Shown here piece by piece: positions 7,536 to 15,361 of a DNA stretch of 64,000 bases. Each line of letters begins with the position of its first letter. The stretch's first letter is position 1. The DNA is from Candidatus Gastranaerophilales bacterium (GTDB lineage Bacteria > Cyanobacteriota > Vampirovibrionia > Gastranaerophilales > Gastranaerophilaceae): contig CALUQN010000004.1 of the NCBI GenBank assembly GCA_944322945.1, positions 62,001-126,000 on the forward strand. Direction: 5' to 3'. A program made the translations under genes and the position numbers. The notes below the pieces were generated by a model. That model was given only the letters and a program-made list of their open reading frames with translations. It had not been told where the DNA came from and ran no database searches.

Positions 7536-9143
7536 ATGGGACTGGCAGCATCACAAGCAAGATTTTTAGCCATCACAGCTCGTAAAGCGAACTGCGAACT
7601 GCAATCCATGCAAATAGCGCAGGACAAGCTTTCTATTACAAACGAGTTGACAGAAGCCACAGAGGATTACCAAAGTGCCTTAAATGCCACAAAATTAATT
7701 TGGGATTCAGACGGAACAGGCGAATACACCTATAACGTATCCTACAATCTTTTGATGACTCCGTCAGCAGCCAATATGTATGATCCGTATCTGGTAACAG
7801 ATGCCTCAGGCAGAATTGCCCTTACAACCGCTATGGCAAATGCGGCGGCAGCTGCCGGCATTGATCCTAAAGGCGGTACACAACAGTCAGAAGCCGGCAG
7901 ACAAGGTTTTATTAACGCGTTAGTCAACGCAGGCGTTATAACCGGTTCAACAGGAAATACCGTATTGGATAATGCTTATTCAGAATCCGCAGGTGTCGGC
8001 GGTATACCGCTTGACAAAACAACCGCTTATGCAGTTTCTAATGAAACACTTGCAAATATTTTGTCTGATGACGCATATAACCTTGGGTTGCCTGATTACA
8101 GTGTTTCAATTGACCCGGAAAAAGACAATTATGGTATCGTAATAAATACATCTACATCACCTACAAGAGGCGAGGCGTTTGAAAATTTAACAATTGGTGA
8201 CTTGTTAAATAACAACTATGTTTTAACATACGGCGGTAATGATAACGAAAACGTAGCGCCCGGAAGTACAGGATTTTCTGAATTTATGCAGCAGGTAATC
8301 GGTACCGGCGATTACGAGTCAAATACCGGCTCTATATTCGGTAAGATAGCTCATACATTAACAGATTTACTTGGTATATCAGAACCTAACTTACAGGCAT
8401 TAGAATACGCTTATAACAAAATTATGATGTCTTACACTGAAGAACTCGCATACGATGCAGGTAAACCGGGTTCAACACCGGATGCTCGCAAAAGTGCGGT
8501 TAACAGTGCAAACAGATATAATACAGTTTGTTACACGCGTGATGACAACTTGAATAAAAAACAAAACGCGTATATTGCAGTTAACCTTTCAAACCTTGTA
8601 AGTTCATTCTTGACATATTATGCACAACAGGTTACATCAAGTGATTATTCAGCAGGTCGTCTGGATGAAAACTGCTACTATGTAACAGATGATATGACAT
8701 ATATGTATGAACTAGCGAACGCAAATGCGGTAACTGAAAAAGATTTGTTAATCACAGATTTTTATAACTCGTTATATAACAACATCTGTGCAAACGGATG
8801 GACAGCAGCTTATGGTGATTATCTTGAAGATGATAATTTCCTCCAAAATGCCTTGAAAAACGGTCAATTGTTCATATCTGTACTTGCGACAGACGGATAT
8901 TATTATCAGGAAGTTTACAACGACAACGGATACCTTGTTGAAATTACTGATGATGACGCGATTGCACAGGCAGAACTTGAATTTGAAATCATCAAGAGCA
9001 AGCTCAATGCTAAAGAAGAAAAACTTGATATTGATATGAAGAATGTTGATATGGAAATTTCTTCACTCACAACAGAATACGATACGGTCAAGAACCTTAT
9101 TTCTAAAAATATTGAAAAAGTATTCACAATGTTCCAATCATAA
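7536..9143 (+). CDS. MGLAASQAR-type protein, possibly flagellum-associated
   Basis: A 535-residue protein. The N-terminus (MGLAASQARFLAITARKANC followed by ELQSMQIAQDKLSITNELTE) is a helical segment resembling an uncharacterised family in gut bacteria that I recall only by its 'MGxAASQARxLxxTxRK' start; similar helices occur at ends of flagellar rod/hook-filament axial proteins. The middle is rich in Ala, Asn, Thr, Tyr and Gly (extracellular-looking), and the last 65 residues form a coiled coil ending in IEKVFTMFQS. Paired terminal helices around a surface domain are what axial or secreted structural proteins look like. Transcription from a sigma-28 promoter and a following terminator make it a single-gene unit. 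No signal peptide is seen. The function is inferred only. Confidence 0.6.
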   Translation: MGLAASQARFLAITARKANCELQSMQIAQDKLSITNELTEATEDYQSALNATKLIWDSDGTGEYTYNVSYNLLMTPSAANMYDPYLVTDASGRIALTTAMANAAAAAGIDPKGGTQQSEAGRQGFINALVNAGVITGSTGNTVLDNAYSESAGVGGIPLDKTTAYAVSNETLANILSDDAYNLGLPDYSVSIDPEKDNYGIVINTSTSPTRGEAFENLTIGDLLNNNYVLTYGGNDNENVAPGSTGFSEFMQQVIGTGDYESNTGSIFGKIAHTLTDLLGISEPNLQALEYAYNKIMMSYTEELAYDAGKPGSTPDARKSAVNSANRYNTVCYTRDDNLNKKQNAYIAVNLSNLVSSFLTYYAQQVTSSDYSAGRLDENCYYVTDDMTYMYELANANAVTEKDLLITDFYNSLYNNICANGWTAAYGDYLEDDNFLQNALKNGQLFISVLATDGYYYQEVYNDNGYLVEITDDDAIAQAELEFEIIKSKLNAKEEKLDIDMKNVDMEISSLTTEYDTVKNLISKNIEKVFTMFQS

Positions 9144-9183
9144 CAAAAAACATATAGACCGGTGTGTAAAGCACTGATAACGC

Positions 9184-9215
9184 GGCAGGCAGTCAATTTG
9201 ACTAACCTGCCTTTT
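9184..9215 (+). terminator. Rho-independent terminator
   Basis: GGCAGG-c-AGTCAA (9184-9196) pairs with TTGACT-aa-CCTGCC (9198-9211), ending in TTTT. It closes the sigma-28-controlled gene 41 bases after its stop and separates it from spmA. Confidence 0.8.
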
Positions 9216-9232
9216 AGTGTTTAAATAGCGGT

Positions 9233-9835
9233 ATGAATTATATTTTTTACGGGTTGATAGTAATATCAATAATAACAGGAGCATTGAACGGGCGTCTGCA
9301 GGAGGTCGTAAACTCAATTTTGACGGGTGCGGAATTATCCGTTAAAGTAGCATTCTCTCTGATAGGAGTAATGGCGTTTTGGCTGGGGATGATGAAAATA
9401 GCCCAGGAGAGCGGACTCGTTGATTTTATCACCAAATTAATCAAACCTGTAACGAAGAGACTTTTTAAAGATATCCCGGAAAATTCGCCGGCTATCGGGG
9501 ATATTGCGATGAGTTTTTCCGCAAACGCACTTGGGTTGACAAACGCTGCGACTCCTATCGGCATAAGGGCAATGGAGGAACTTCAAAAACACAATAAAGA
9601 AAAATCCACAGCATCAAACGCTATGTGTATGTTTTTGGCAATGAACACAGCCGGATTTCAGCTTATACCGGCAACAGCTATAGCGGTATTGATAGGTGCA
9701 GGCGCAAAAAATCCTACAGAAATCATCGCACCGACTCTTCTTGTGACAACAATAGCGTTTATTTCTGCAATAGTGCTTGCCAAAGTGTTTGAAAAATTCT
9801 GGGCACCTCAAAAAGAATCCGGAGGTGAATCATAA
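9233..9835 (+). CDS. spmA: Spore maturation protein A-like membrane protein
   Basis: A 200-residue integral membrane protein of the nucleoside-recognition (Gate) domain family. The diagnostic part is IPENSPAIGDIAMSFSANAL-GLTNAATPIGIRAMEEL (residues about 81-117), typical of SpmA, with hydrophobic helices at residues 1-20, 35-60 and 140-185. In Bacillus SpmA and SpmB help dehydrate the spore core, but both genes are widespread in non-sporulating bacteria, where the role is unclear, probably transport of a small molecule. Its TAA overlaps the ATG of spmB by one base, so the pair is translationally coupled. Confidence 0.88.
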   Translation: MNYIFYGLIVISIITGALNGRLQEVVNSILTGAELSVKVAFSLIGVMAFWLGMMKIAQESGLVDFITKLIKPVTKRLFKDIPENSPAIGDIAMSFSANALGLTNAATPIGIRAMEELQKHNKEKSTASNAMCMFLAMNTAGFQLIPATAIAVLIGAGAKNPTEIIAPTLLVTTIAFISAIVLAKVFEKFWAPQKESGGES

Positions 9836-10368
9836 TGTTTCAGGCAATAATGAATCTGCTCTCGCTTTGGGCGCTTCCTGTAATAATTCTTTTGATTTTG
9901 ACTGTCGGACTGGCAAAAAAAGTTCCGTTATATGAAAGTTTTACAGACGGAGCAAAAGACGGATTTAAGGTAGCTGTGAATATTATCCCGTATCTTGTTG
10001 CAATAATTGTCGGGATATCAATGTTTAGAGCATCCGGTGCGATTGATATGATAGGACAGGCGCTTTCCGGTGTGCTTGCGGCTTTAAAAATCCCGCAGGA
10101 AGTATTGCCTGTAATGATAGTGAGACCGCTTTCGGGGTCAGCGGCACTTGGCGTATTTTCTGATATTGTGCATACTCTGGGACCTGACAGCTATGCCGCA
10201 AAGCTTGCAGCGGTAACGATTGGCAGCAGCGAAACAACCTTTTACGTTTTAGCTGTATATTTCGGTGCAATCGGGATATCAAAAATCCGTTATGCCTTAA
10301 TTGTAGGTCTGCTTGCGGATATTATCGGAATTGCCGCAGCAGTTTTGGTGTGTCATAGCATGTTTTAG
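9835..10368 (+). CDS. spmB: Spore maturation protein B-like membrane protein
   Basis: A 177-residue partner of the preceding gene, overlapping it by one base (TAATG), with an SD-like GGAGG in the end of spmA. SpmB features are LYESFTDGAKDGFKVAVNII (residues about 30-49), ending with SGSAALGVFSDIVHTLGPDS and GSSETTFYVLAVYFGAIGI. It is a polytopic inner-membrane protein expected to form a complex with SpmA. No other sporulation gene is in the window, and this lineage is not known to sporulate. The 3' end overlaps the convergent zinc-ribbon gene by 47 bases. Confidence 0.88.
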   Translation: MFQAIMNLLSLWALPVIILLILTVGLAKKVPLYESFTDGAKDGFKVAVNIIPYLVAIIVGISMFRASGAIDMIGQALSGVLAALKIPQEVLPVMIVRPLSGSAALGVFSDIVHTLGPDSYAAKLAAVTIGSSETTFYVLAVYFGAIGISKIRYALIVGLLADIIGIAAAVLVCHSMF

Positions 10369-10714
10369 CTGCATCAGCCCAGCTCTGTGTAAATTCTTTA
10401 TACTCATTCGGCACTACGGTTTTGATTAATACTGCGTAATTTATATCAATAAAATTAATCTTTTGAACGCGTTCAACGACAAATTCGTGCGCGCCGCAGT
10501 TGTGGCAATATTTTTCCTGCGGAACGACCTGACCGTTTTTAATCACGGATTGCAGCTTGACACCGCAGCAGGCGCAGCGGGTCAGATACCACTGATTTTC
10601 GATTAATTCACCGCAGTCAGGACAATATGTCACATCAGCATCAACCGGCACTTTTTCGTGACAGCAATCTTTACTTCCGAATAAAAACTCCATTAACATC
10701 ATCATACTTTTCAT
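10322..10714 (-). CDS. Zinc-ribbon protein of unknown function
   Basis: A 130-residue protein with three Cys-pair knuckles: CPDCG, CACCG and CHNCG (residues about 31-80), plus a CCHE segment near residue 17. This fits one or two rubredoxin-like zinc ribbons. The C-terminal 50 residues are alpha/beta without a known family. The start is uncertain because several ATG codons occur in the first eight codons. Its last 47 bases overlap the 3' end of spmB on the opposite strand; both frames look coding, so this appears to be a true convergent overlap. Confidence 0.6.
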   Translation of the reverse strand: MKSMMMLMEFLFGSKDCCHEKVPVDADVTYCPDCGELIENQWYLTRCACCGVKLQSVIKNGQVVPQEKYCHNCGAHEFVVERVQKINFIDINYAVLIKTVVPNEYKEFTQSWADAAKTCYDTPKLLRQFR

Positions 10715-10744
10715 TTAATGATGAAAAATAAAAAGTCAACAAAA

Positions 10745-11134
10745 TTATTTATTCAACTGAAAAATATCAAAATTCAGCCTGAATGCGACAAAAAGCCATA
10801 TTATATAAGGGATTTGCAGCAGACCGAGCAGTGCCGAAATTTTAAAAAATAATCCTGTCATGGCTATTACTGTGACCAGCAGAAAAAATAAATCAGCAAG
10901 CGCCAGTCCGATTTTTCTGTATTTAAAGAAAATCGGAGTCCAGATGAGATTTAAAATCAATTGCAAAAAGAAAAGCGGGATAGCAAAGAATTTTGCAATA
11001 CTCATTGGCTGAAAATAAAAAATAACAAAAGAAATTCCCATTAAAATATACAAAAAAGTCCACACAGGACGAAAAATTTTTCTGTCAGGTGCGTATGAAG
11101 GTTTTACAATTTCATCATAAAAATCGAAGTTCAT
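10745..11134 (-). CDS. TspO/MBR family membrane protein
   Basis: 129 residues from the ATG at 11134 (a TTG at 11161 would add nine). Matches to the TspO/MBR pattern: PSYAPDRKIFRPVWTFLYIL (residues about 12-31), a helix with PLFFLQLILNLIWTPIFF, and a final IPYIIWLFVAFRLNFDIFQL. That is five transmembrane helices, the usual fold and length. The common W-x-P-P motif is replaced by P-S-Y-A-P-D. TspO proteins bind and may photodegrade or transport porphyrins and act in stress sensing. Thirty bases separate it from the zinc-ribbon gene on the same strand, so the two may share a transcript. Confidence 0.8.
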   Translation of the reverse strand: MNFDFYDEIVKPSYAPDRKIFRPVWTFLYILMGISFVIFYFQPMSIAKFFAIPLFFLQLILNLIWTPIFFKYRKIGLALADLFFLLVTVIAMTGLFFKISALLGLLQIPYIIWLFVAFRLNFDIFQLNK

Positions 11135-11208
11135 ATCGTAATAGTAAACTTTAGGAGGCAAAATTTCATTCCGCTGACAGGTTATTTATTTGTAAAACAG
11201 TAATATTT

Positions 11209-11442
11209 TTAGTCAATTCCGCTCACCAAATCGGATAATTTTATATTCAAAGCTCGGGCTATACGGTGCAAAGTTACAATGGTAGGAGCTTTTTCAGCTC
11301 TTTCAATACTCCCGATAAAATTTCTTGCTGAATTTATTTTAAACGCTAGCTCCTCTTGAGAGATACCTTTTTTGAGCCTAAGTTCTCTTATATGTTTACC
11401 CAAATTTATAAGTAGTTGTGCTTTTGTCTCTACTTGACCCAT
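11209..11442 (-). CDS. XRE-family helix-turn-helix regulator
   Basis: A 77-residue single-domain Cro/CI-type regulator. The HTH is at residues about 24-50 (KGISQEELAFKINSARNFIG), followed by SIERAEKAPTIVTLHRIARALN, the usual last two helices. No extra sensor domain is present. It is divergent from a pilin-like gene across a 64-base gap containing nested inverted repeats, which are good operator candidates for autoregulation and control of the pilin. Confidence 0.85.
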   Translation of the reverse strand: MGQVETKAQLLINLGKHIRELRLKKGISQEELAFKINSARNFIGSIERAEKAPTIVTLHRIARALNIKLSDLVSGID

Positions 11443-11445
11443 GAT

Positions 11446-11490
11446 ACCTATTGTGGTACATTAATGTACAAGTTACTACCACCTATAGGT
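11446..11490. promoter_or_regulatory. Nested inverted repeats, candidate operator of the XRE regulator
   Basis: An outer repeat pairs ACCTATTGTGGTA (11446-11458) with TACCACCTATAGGT (11477-11490), one base longer. Inside is the perfect 12-base palindrome TACATTAATGTA (11457-11468). The region lies between the divergent starts at 11442 and 11507. XRE regulators commonly bind such dyads. Binding is inferred. Confidence 0.55.
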
Positions 11491-11506
11491 GTCATGGGGG
11501 AATAAT

Positions 11507-12187
11507 ATGAAAAAAGCTTTTACACTTGCAGAGGTTTTAATTACGCTGGGGATAATCGGTATAGTTGCAGCTATGACATTACCCACGCTAATTCAAGATT
11601 ACAAAAAGAAAGTAGTAGAAACTCGTCTTGCGCATTTTTATACAGTAATAAATCAGGCTATTCGTCTTTCGGAAGCAGAAAACGGGGATAAAGCATACTG
11701 GTTTGAGAATGCTGGCGGTTGGAATGAAGATCGTACAGAAAATGCAAAACTTGTATGGATGCAAAAATACATATTACCATATATGAACGGGGTCAGATGT
11801 GTAATGCATGACGGTATGTACGCAGACTTACCGGTATGTTATCTGCCTAACGGAGGCGCATTTGCAAGTTATAATACATCAACAATAAACAGAGATTGGA
11901 TATACTGGCCGGGTGATCCAATGAAATGTGCCCCTTCACTTCAAGATAATGTTGGCACGTGTTCATTTGCTTTTTACTACAATCCGCATTCTACACGCAA
12001 TAACCCGTCAAATAACTCTTCAAAAAACTGTATAGAGCCTTGGAAGCTGGGGTGGGACGGAACTAAAGAAATGTTGTATCGTGAATGCCAGAATACATCA
12101 GAAAGCTATGACAGACCATGTGCCGCAATAATTCAATATCACGGCTGGAGAATCCCTGATGACTATCCGTATCAAGTCAGATATTAG
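11507..12187 (+). CDS. Type IV pilin-like protein (prepilin N-terminal motif)
   Basis: 226 residues from the ATG at 11507, which has GGGGGAA upstream; the longer GTG start is not needed. The N-terminus MKKAFTLAEVLITLGIIGIV is a textbook prepilin signal: a short basic leader, F-T-L-x-E with Glu at +5 of the mature form, then a hydrophobic helix. The globular part is rich in Cys (seven or more), Trp, Asn and Tyr, and ends with PCAAIIQYHGWRIPDDYP, suggesting a disulfide-stabilised pseudopilin or minor pilin. It would be processed by a prepilin peptidase and assembled by machinery not in this window. Divergent to an XRE regulator. Confidence 0.85.
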   Translation: MKKAFTLAEVLITLGIIGIVAAMTLPTLIQDYKKKVVETRLAHFYTVINQAIRLSEAENGDKAYWFENAGGWNEDRTENAKLVWMQKYILPYMNGVRCVMHDGMYADLPVCYLPNGGAFASYNTSTINRDWIYWPGDPMKCAPSLQDNVGTCSFAFYYNPHSTRNNPSNNSSKNCIEPWKLGWDGTKEMLYRECQNTSESYDRPCAAIIQYHGWRIPDDYPYQVRY

Positions 12188-12982
12188 GATTTTAATCGTT
12201 GCGGCACAGTCCGATTGGTTGCGGCGCAGCAAGTGACTGAGTAATTGAGCTGGCTGTCATTGCACATATAAATATAGTGAGGGCAAAGCGAACGCGTGCC
12301 CACCAAATTTGTCATTTTGTCGATTGAAAAGACTGCATACGTAATTCTGAGGGCTTTAGCCCGAAGAATCTCAATAAAAAAGAGATTCTTCACCCTCGAA
12401 TTGCCATCGGGTTCAGAATGACGGGGTGTTAAAGACATTAGGACGATAGGACGTTAAGTCCGTTTCATTAATCTGTCATGCTGAACTTGGTTCAGCATCT
12501 TGCCACCGTTGAGACTGACGTGCATTTTTCACAATCTTAGACCCTGCGGAAAACCGGACATTTTTCACAAAGTCATAGATTTTGGAAAAAGTAGTCAAAC
12601 AAGTTCAGGGTGACATATAAAGCCCCTCTCCTAATTTAGGAGAGGGGAAGGGGTGAGGTGCAAACATCATGTTTGCTGTCATCCTGAAAGCGTAGAAAAT
12701 CCGTTTTTGTTAAAACGAGATTTTCTAGCTGTTCAGGATCTTACAGTATGGGAAACCAACGCAGGACTTAAAATGTGACAAGACCCTGAAACAAGTTCAG
12801 GGTGACAGATAAAGCCCCTCTCCTAATTTAGGAGAGGGGAAGGGGTGAGGTTTTCCCGTTGGGCAAGTATGCCCAACCTACAGTTCTTAATCACTTAATC
12901 ACTTAATCACCTGATCACTTGATCACTTGATCACTTAGTCACTTAGTCACTTAATCACTTGATCACCTGATCACTTAAAGTA
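12188..12982. repeat. Repeat-filled intergenic region
   Basis: 795 bases without a plausible gene, built of interspersed repeats. A GGGCAAAGCGAACGCGTGCCC hairpin (about 12283-12303; similar at 43146) is followed by TTCTGAGGGCTTTAGCCCGAAGAATC (about 12342-12368; also 62451). Next is a 63-base element with CCGGACATTTTTCAC (12548-12611; also 55948-56011). A 60-base composite unit ending in an AGGAGAGGGG hairpin is present twice (12600-12659 and 12791-12850). A hairpin element at 12696-12742 has an inverted copy at 52794-52841. A GTTGGGCAAGTATGCCCAAC palindrome (12859-12878) precedes the 8-bp tandem array next to plsY. Confidence 0.8.
12891..12978. repeat. Tandem array of 8-bp units abutting plsY
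   Basis: Eleven consecutive copies of TCACTTAA or one- to two-base variants (TCACCTGA, TCACTTGA, TCACTTAG) fill 88 bases and stop four bases from the plsY stop codon. The unit is too short and has no spacers, so it is not a CRISPR. Such arrays usually vary in copy number by slippage. Confidence 0.9.
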
Positions 12983-13591
12983 TTAACGGACTTTGTTTTC
13001 TTCACCTTTGAGAAGACGTTTGATGTTTTCCCTGTGCAAATAAATAATATAAACCGCTCCGAGTGCACAATATCCAATGTATGCAGCAGGCGCATTCAGT
13101 CCCCACATAATAAACGGAGACAGAGCAAGCGCTATGATTGACCCGAGTGAAACATATTTTGATGTATAAGTTATCACACCCCAGATTGCCGCTATGATTA
13201 AGCCCGCAATCCAATTCAGGGCAAGGATTGTGCCGACACCGGAGGCAACCGATTTTCCGCCTGTGAATTTTAAAAATATTGACTTGCTGTGGCCTAAAAT
13301 TACCGCTACAGCCGCCAATACCGGCAGTAACCCTATCCCGGCGAATGAAACGGTGAAAAGTTTTGCTAAAATAACAGGCAAAGCACCTTTGAGTGCATCA
13401 AGCAGCATTACGATAAAAAACCATTTTTTACCCATAACACGCTTGACATTTGTCGCGCCGGTTGACCCGGAACCGATTGTTCTGATGTCTTGTCCGGTAA
13501 ATAATTTGACAATGATATATCCTGTCGGGATTGAACCTATTAAATATGCCGCAATTATTACTATCAATATTTCTATAACTGTTTTTTCCAT
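12983..13591 (-). CDS. plsY: Glycerol-3-phosphate acyltransferase PlsY
   Basis: A 202-residue inner-membrane enzyme that transfers acyl from acyl-phosphate to glycerol-3-phosphate, the first committed step of phospholipid synthesis together with PlsX. All family motifs are visible: GSIPTGYI (residues about 18-25), GSGSTGATNVKRVMGKK (residues about 40-56), and GHSKSIFLKFTGGKSVASGVG (residues about 99-119), within five to seven hydrophobic helices. Length is normal. It stands alone on the minus strand, and its 3' end directly adjoins a tandem 8-bp repeat. Confidence 0.95.
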   Translation of the reverse strand: MEKTVIEILIVIIAAYLIGSIPTGYIIVKLFTGQDIRTIGSGSTGATNVKRVMGKKWFFIVMLLDALKGALPVILAKLFTVSFAGIGLLPVLAAVAVILGHSKSIFLKFTGGKSVASGVGTILALNWIAGLIIAAIWGVITYTSKYVSLGSIIALALSPFIMWGLNAPAAYIGYCALGAVYIIYLHRENIKRLLKGEENKVR

Positions 13592-13732
13592 CTCTTCCCC
13601 TTTTTTTCCGGTAAATTTAAAATGAACAATTCTTTCCGGATTTCGTTTTATTATTATAACACAAAGCCACTATACAGGCAATTTGTTTAATGCTAAAATG
13701 TATTTATCGGTAGCTACAAAAGGTTAAGCAGT

Positions 13733-14638
13733 TTGATAAAAAAAATTCTGTCCTTAATTATCACATTCACGCTGTTAGCGGCGCCATTGACTGCCGCGCA
13801 GGATGTGCAGTATGATTTCAGCGACGAAGCACAGATAAAGTTTAACCAGAACGCAGATATTTATAAACCGATAAATACAAATTTTCAGGAAAACTCAACG
13901 CCCGTTACAGAAGAACACAAGTTTAAACGGGTAAAAGAAAAGAAAAAACATCAAGAACAATCCCAGATTGAAGAAATTCATCTTGAAACACCCGCTGAAC
14001 TTCCGAAAATTGAAGTTCCGAAATACGACCCGAAAGCTAAACTGCTAGGCAAAGTTGTTTACGTCCCGCAGGGCACGGTTCTTAATGTCCAGCTCCAGTC
14101 AGGAATAAGTTCGGGCAGTTTAGACGAAAACGACAGGCTGACCGCGGTATTACCGGAAAATTGGGTTTACAACGGGAACCTCATTGCACCTGCCGGCAGT
14201 CTTGTGTACGGCACTGCTATTGATGCGACGCCTGCCGGATATGCTTACGGAAGCGGCGCTATGGAGCTTGTGTTTGATAAAATTATGACCCCTGACGGTC
14301 AGGTTTATAACATTAACGCCGAAAAAATACGGCTGGAAGCGGATAGCAGCCGCGGCAAAAATATGACAAGAGATGTTCTGGTAGGTGCCGGCATAGGTCT
14401 TCTGGCAGGGTTATTGATGACAGCACTCGGCGGAGGATATTACGGCGGTGATAATGATTATGCCCAGGCAATGCTTATATATGGCGCCGCAGGCGCCGCA
14501 GGCGGAGGCATAAAAGGAATTGCTTCCCGCGGGGAGAATGTTTCCATAGCTCCGGATACGGTTTTGCAGCTTAAACTTCTTGAACCGCTCGAGGTTATCC
14601 CCCAAAACGTTGATACACAATTGCCTAATCAGTTTTAA
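13733..14638 (+). CDS. Exported VirB10/TrbI-like C-terminal domain protein
   Basis: 301 residues from a TTG start with AGGTTAAG upstream. An N-terminal signal peptide (residues 1-22, ending near ...LTAAQ) is followed by a charged, Lys/Glu-rich linker to residue about 95. The domain from GKVVYVPQGTVLNVQLQSGI through LIAPAGSLVYGTAIDATPAG resembles the OMP-pore domain of VirB10/TrbI/TraB. A glycine-rich hydrophobic stretch (GAGIGLLAGLLMTALGGGYY) interrupts it at about residues 218-265. This suggests a periplasmic or outer-membrane protein, though no other type IV secretion genes are seen. It precedes the VWA gene by 35 bases and probably leads the envelope cluster. Confidence 0.6.
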   Translation: MIKKILSLIITFTLLAAPLTAAQDVQYDFSDEAQIKFNQNADIYKPINTNFQENSTPVTEEHKFKRVKEKKKHQEQSQIEEIHLETPAELPKIEVPKYDPKAKLLGKVVYVPQGTVLNVQLQSGISSGSLDENDRLTAVLPENWVYNGNLIAPAGSLVYGTAIDATPAGYAYGSGAMELVFDKIMTPDGQVYNINAEKIRLEADSSRGKNMTRDVLVGAGIGLLAGLLMTALGGGYYGGDNDYAQAMLIYGAAGAAGGGIKGIASRGENVSIAPDTVLQLKLLEPLEVIPQNVDTQLPNQF

Positions 14639-14673
14639 TATGTTAAAATTTATGCAAATAAAGGATGTTTTTT

Positions 14674-15342
14674 ATGAATAAAAGGTTAATTACTTTAGGG
14701 TTGATAATTCTGGCAGTGTCGTTGGTTCTGGCTTTTGTCGTTTCGCTCGCCAGAAAAATTAAAATCGACGACTTTCACCCTGCTGCTGTAATTTTTGTTG
14801 TGGATTCTTCTGCCTCAAACCAGTCTAAGCTGCCGGAGCAGAAAAAAACTCTTCGACAAATCTGCAATATTTTAGACCCTGAAGATCAGGTTAAAATTAT
14901 CAAAGTGTCAGAAGATTCATATCTGATTTATGAAGGCACCCCGCACAACGGGAGCGGAATTACAAAAGCTATGGATGCTTTTACGGAGTTTGACCCGAAC
15001 GATTACGGCACCGCTTACGGCGTGGGGCTTAAAAAAGCCATGAATCACGCGCTCACTATGTACGGAGAAGGCTACATCCCCGCGGTTGTGGTCATAGGTG
15101 ATTTGGAAAATGAGGGCGCTGTGGATAAACAAATTAACTGGGATACTTTAGCGCAAAATGTTGCTAATGTTAAAGCACAGGCTCCTGAATTGGCTATGAT
15201 GTTTTTGTATGCCCATCCGGAAAAACTGGATAAGGTGAAAGAGCTGCTTTCTCCTGTTCTCGGCGAAACTAAACTTGTTATTTCGCCAGAACAAACTATA
15301 GACAAATCAATCAGAAAATTTCTCCACGCAATCGGAAGATAA
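14674..15342 (+). CDS. Membrane-anchored von Willebrand A-like domain protein
   Basis: 222 residues from the ATG at 14674 (AAAGGA at 14660-14665). One N-terminal membrane segment (residues about 5-27) is followed by an outside-facing domain that starts AAVIFVVDSSASNQ. D-S-S-A-S fits the metal-ion-dependent adhesion site DxSxS. Later GTAYGVGLKKAM and PAVVVIGDLENEG correspond to the expected MIDAS Thr and Asp loops. VWA domains mediate metal-dependent protein-protein contacts. The gene lies 19 bases ahead of the FHA-like membrane protein and likely shares its operon. Confidence 0.65.
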   Translation: MNKRLITLGLIILAVSLVLAFVVSLARKIKIDDFHPAAVIFVVDSSASNQSKLPEQKKTLRQICNILDPEDQVKIIKVSEDSYLIYEGTPHNGSGITKAMDAFTEFDPNDYGTAYGVGLKKAMNHALTMYGEGYIPAVVVIGDLENEGAVDKQINWDTLAQNVANVKAQAPELAMMFLYAHPEKLDKVKELLSPVLGETKLVISPEQTIDKSIRKFLHAIGR

Positions 15343-15361
15343 CAGAAAGAGGTAATATAAA

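Noticed and set aside
12891-12978. CRISPR array
   Set aside because: Units are 8 bp with no unique spacers; it is a simple tandem repeat, and no cas genes are near.
13194-13625. Plus-strand frame opposite plsY
   Set aside because: Antisense to all conserved PlsY motifs; no ribosome-binding site.
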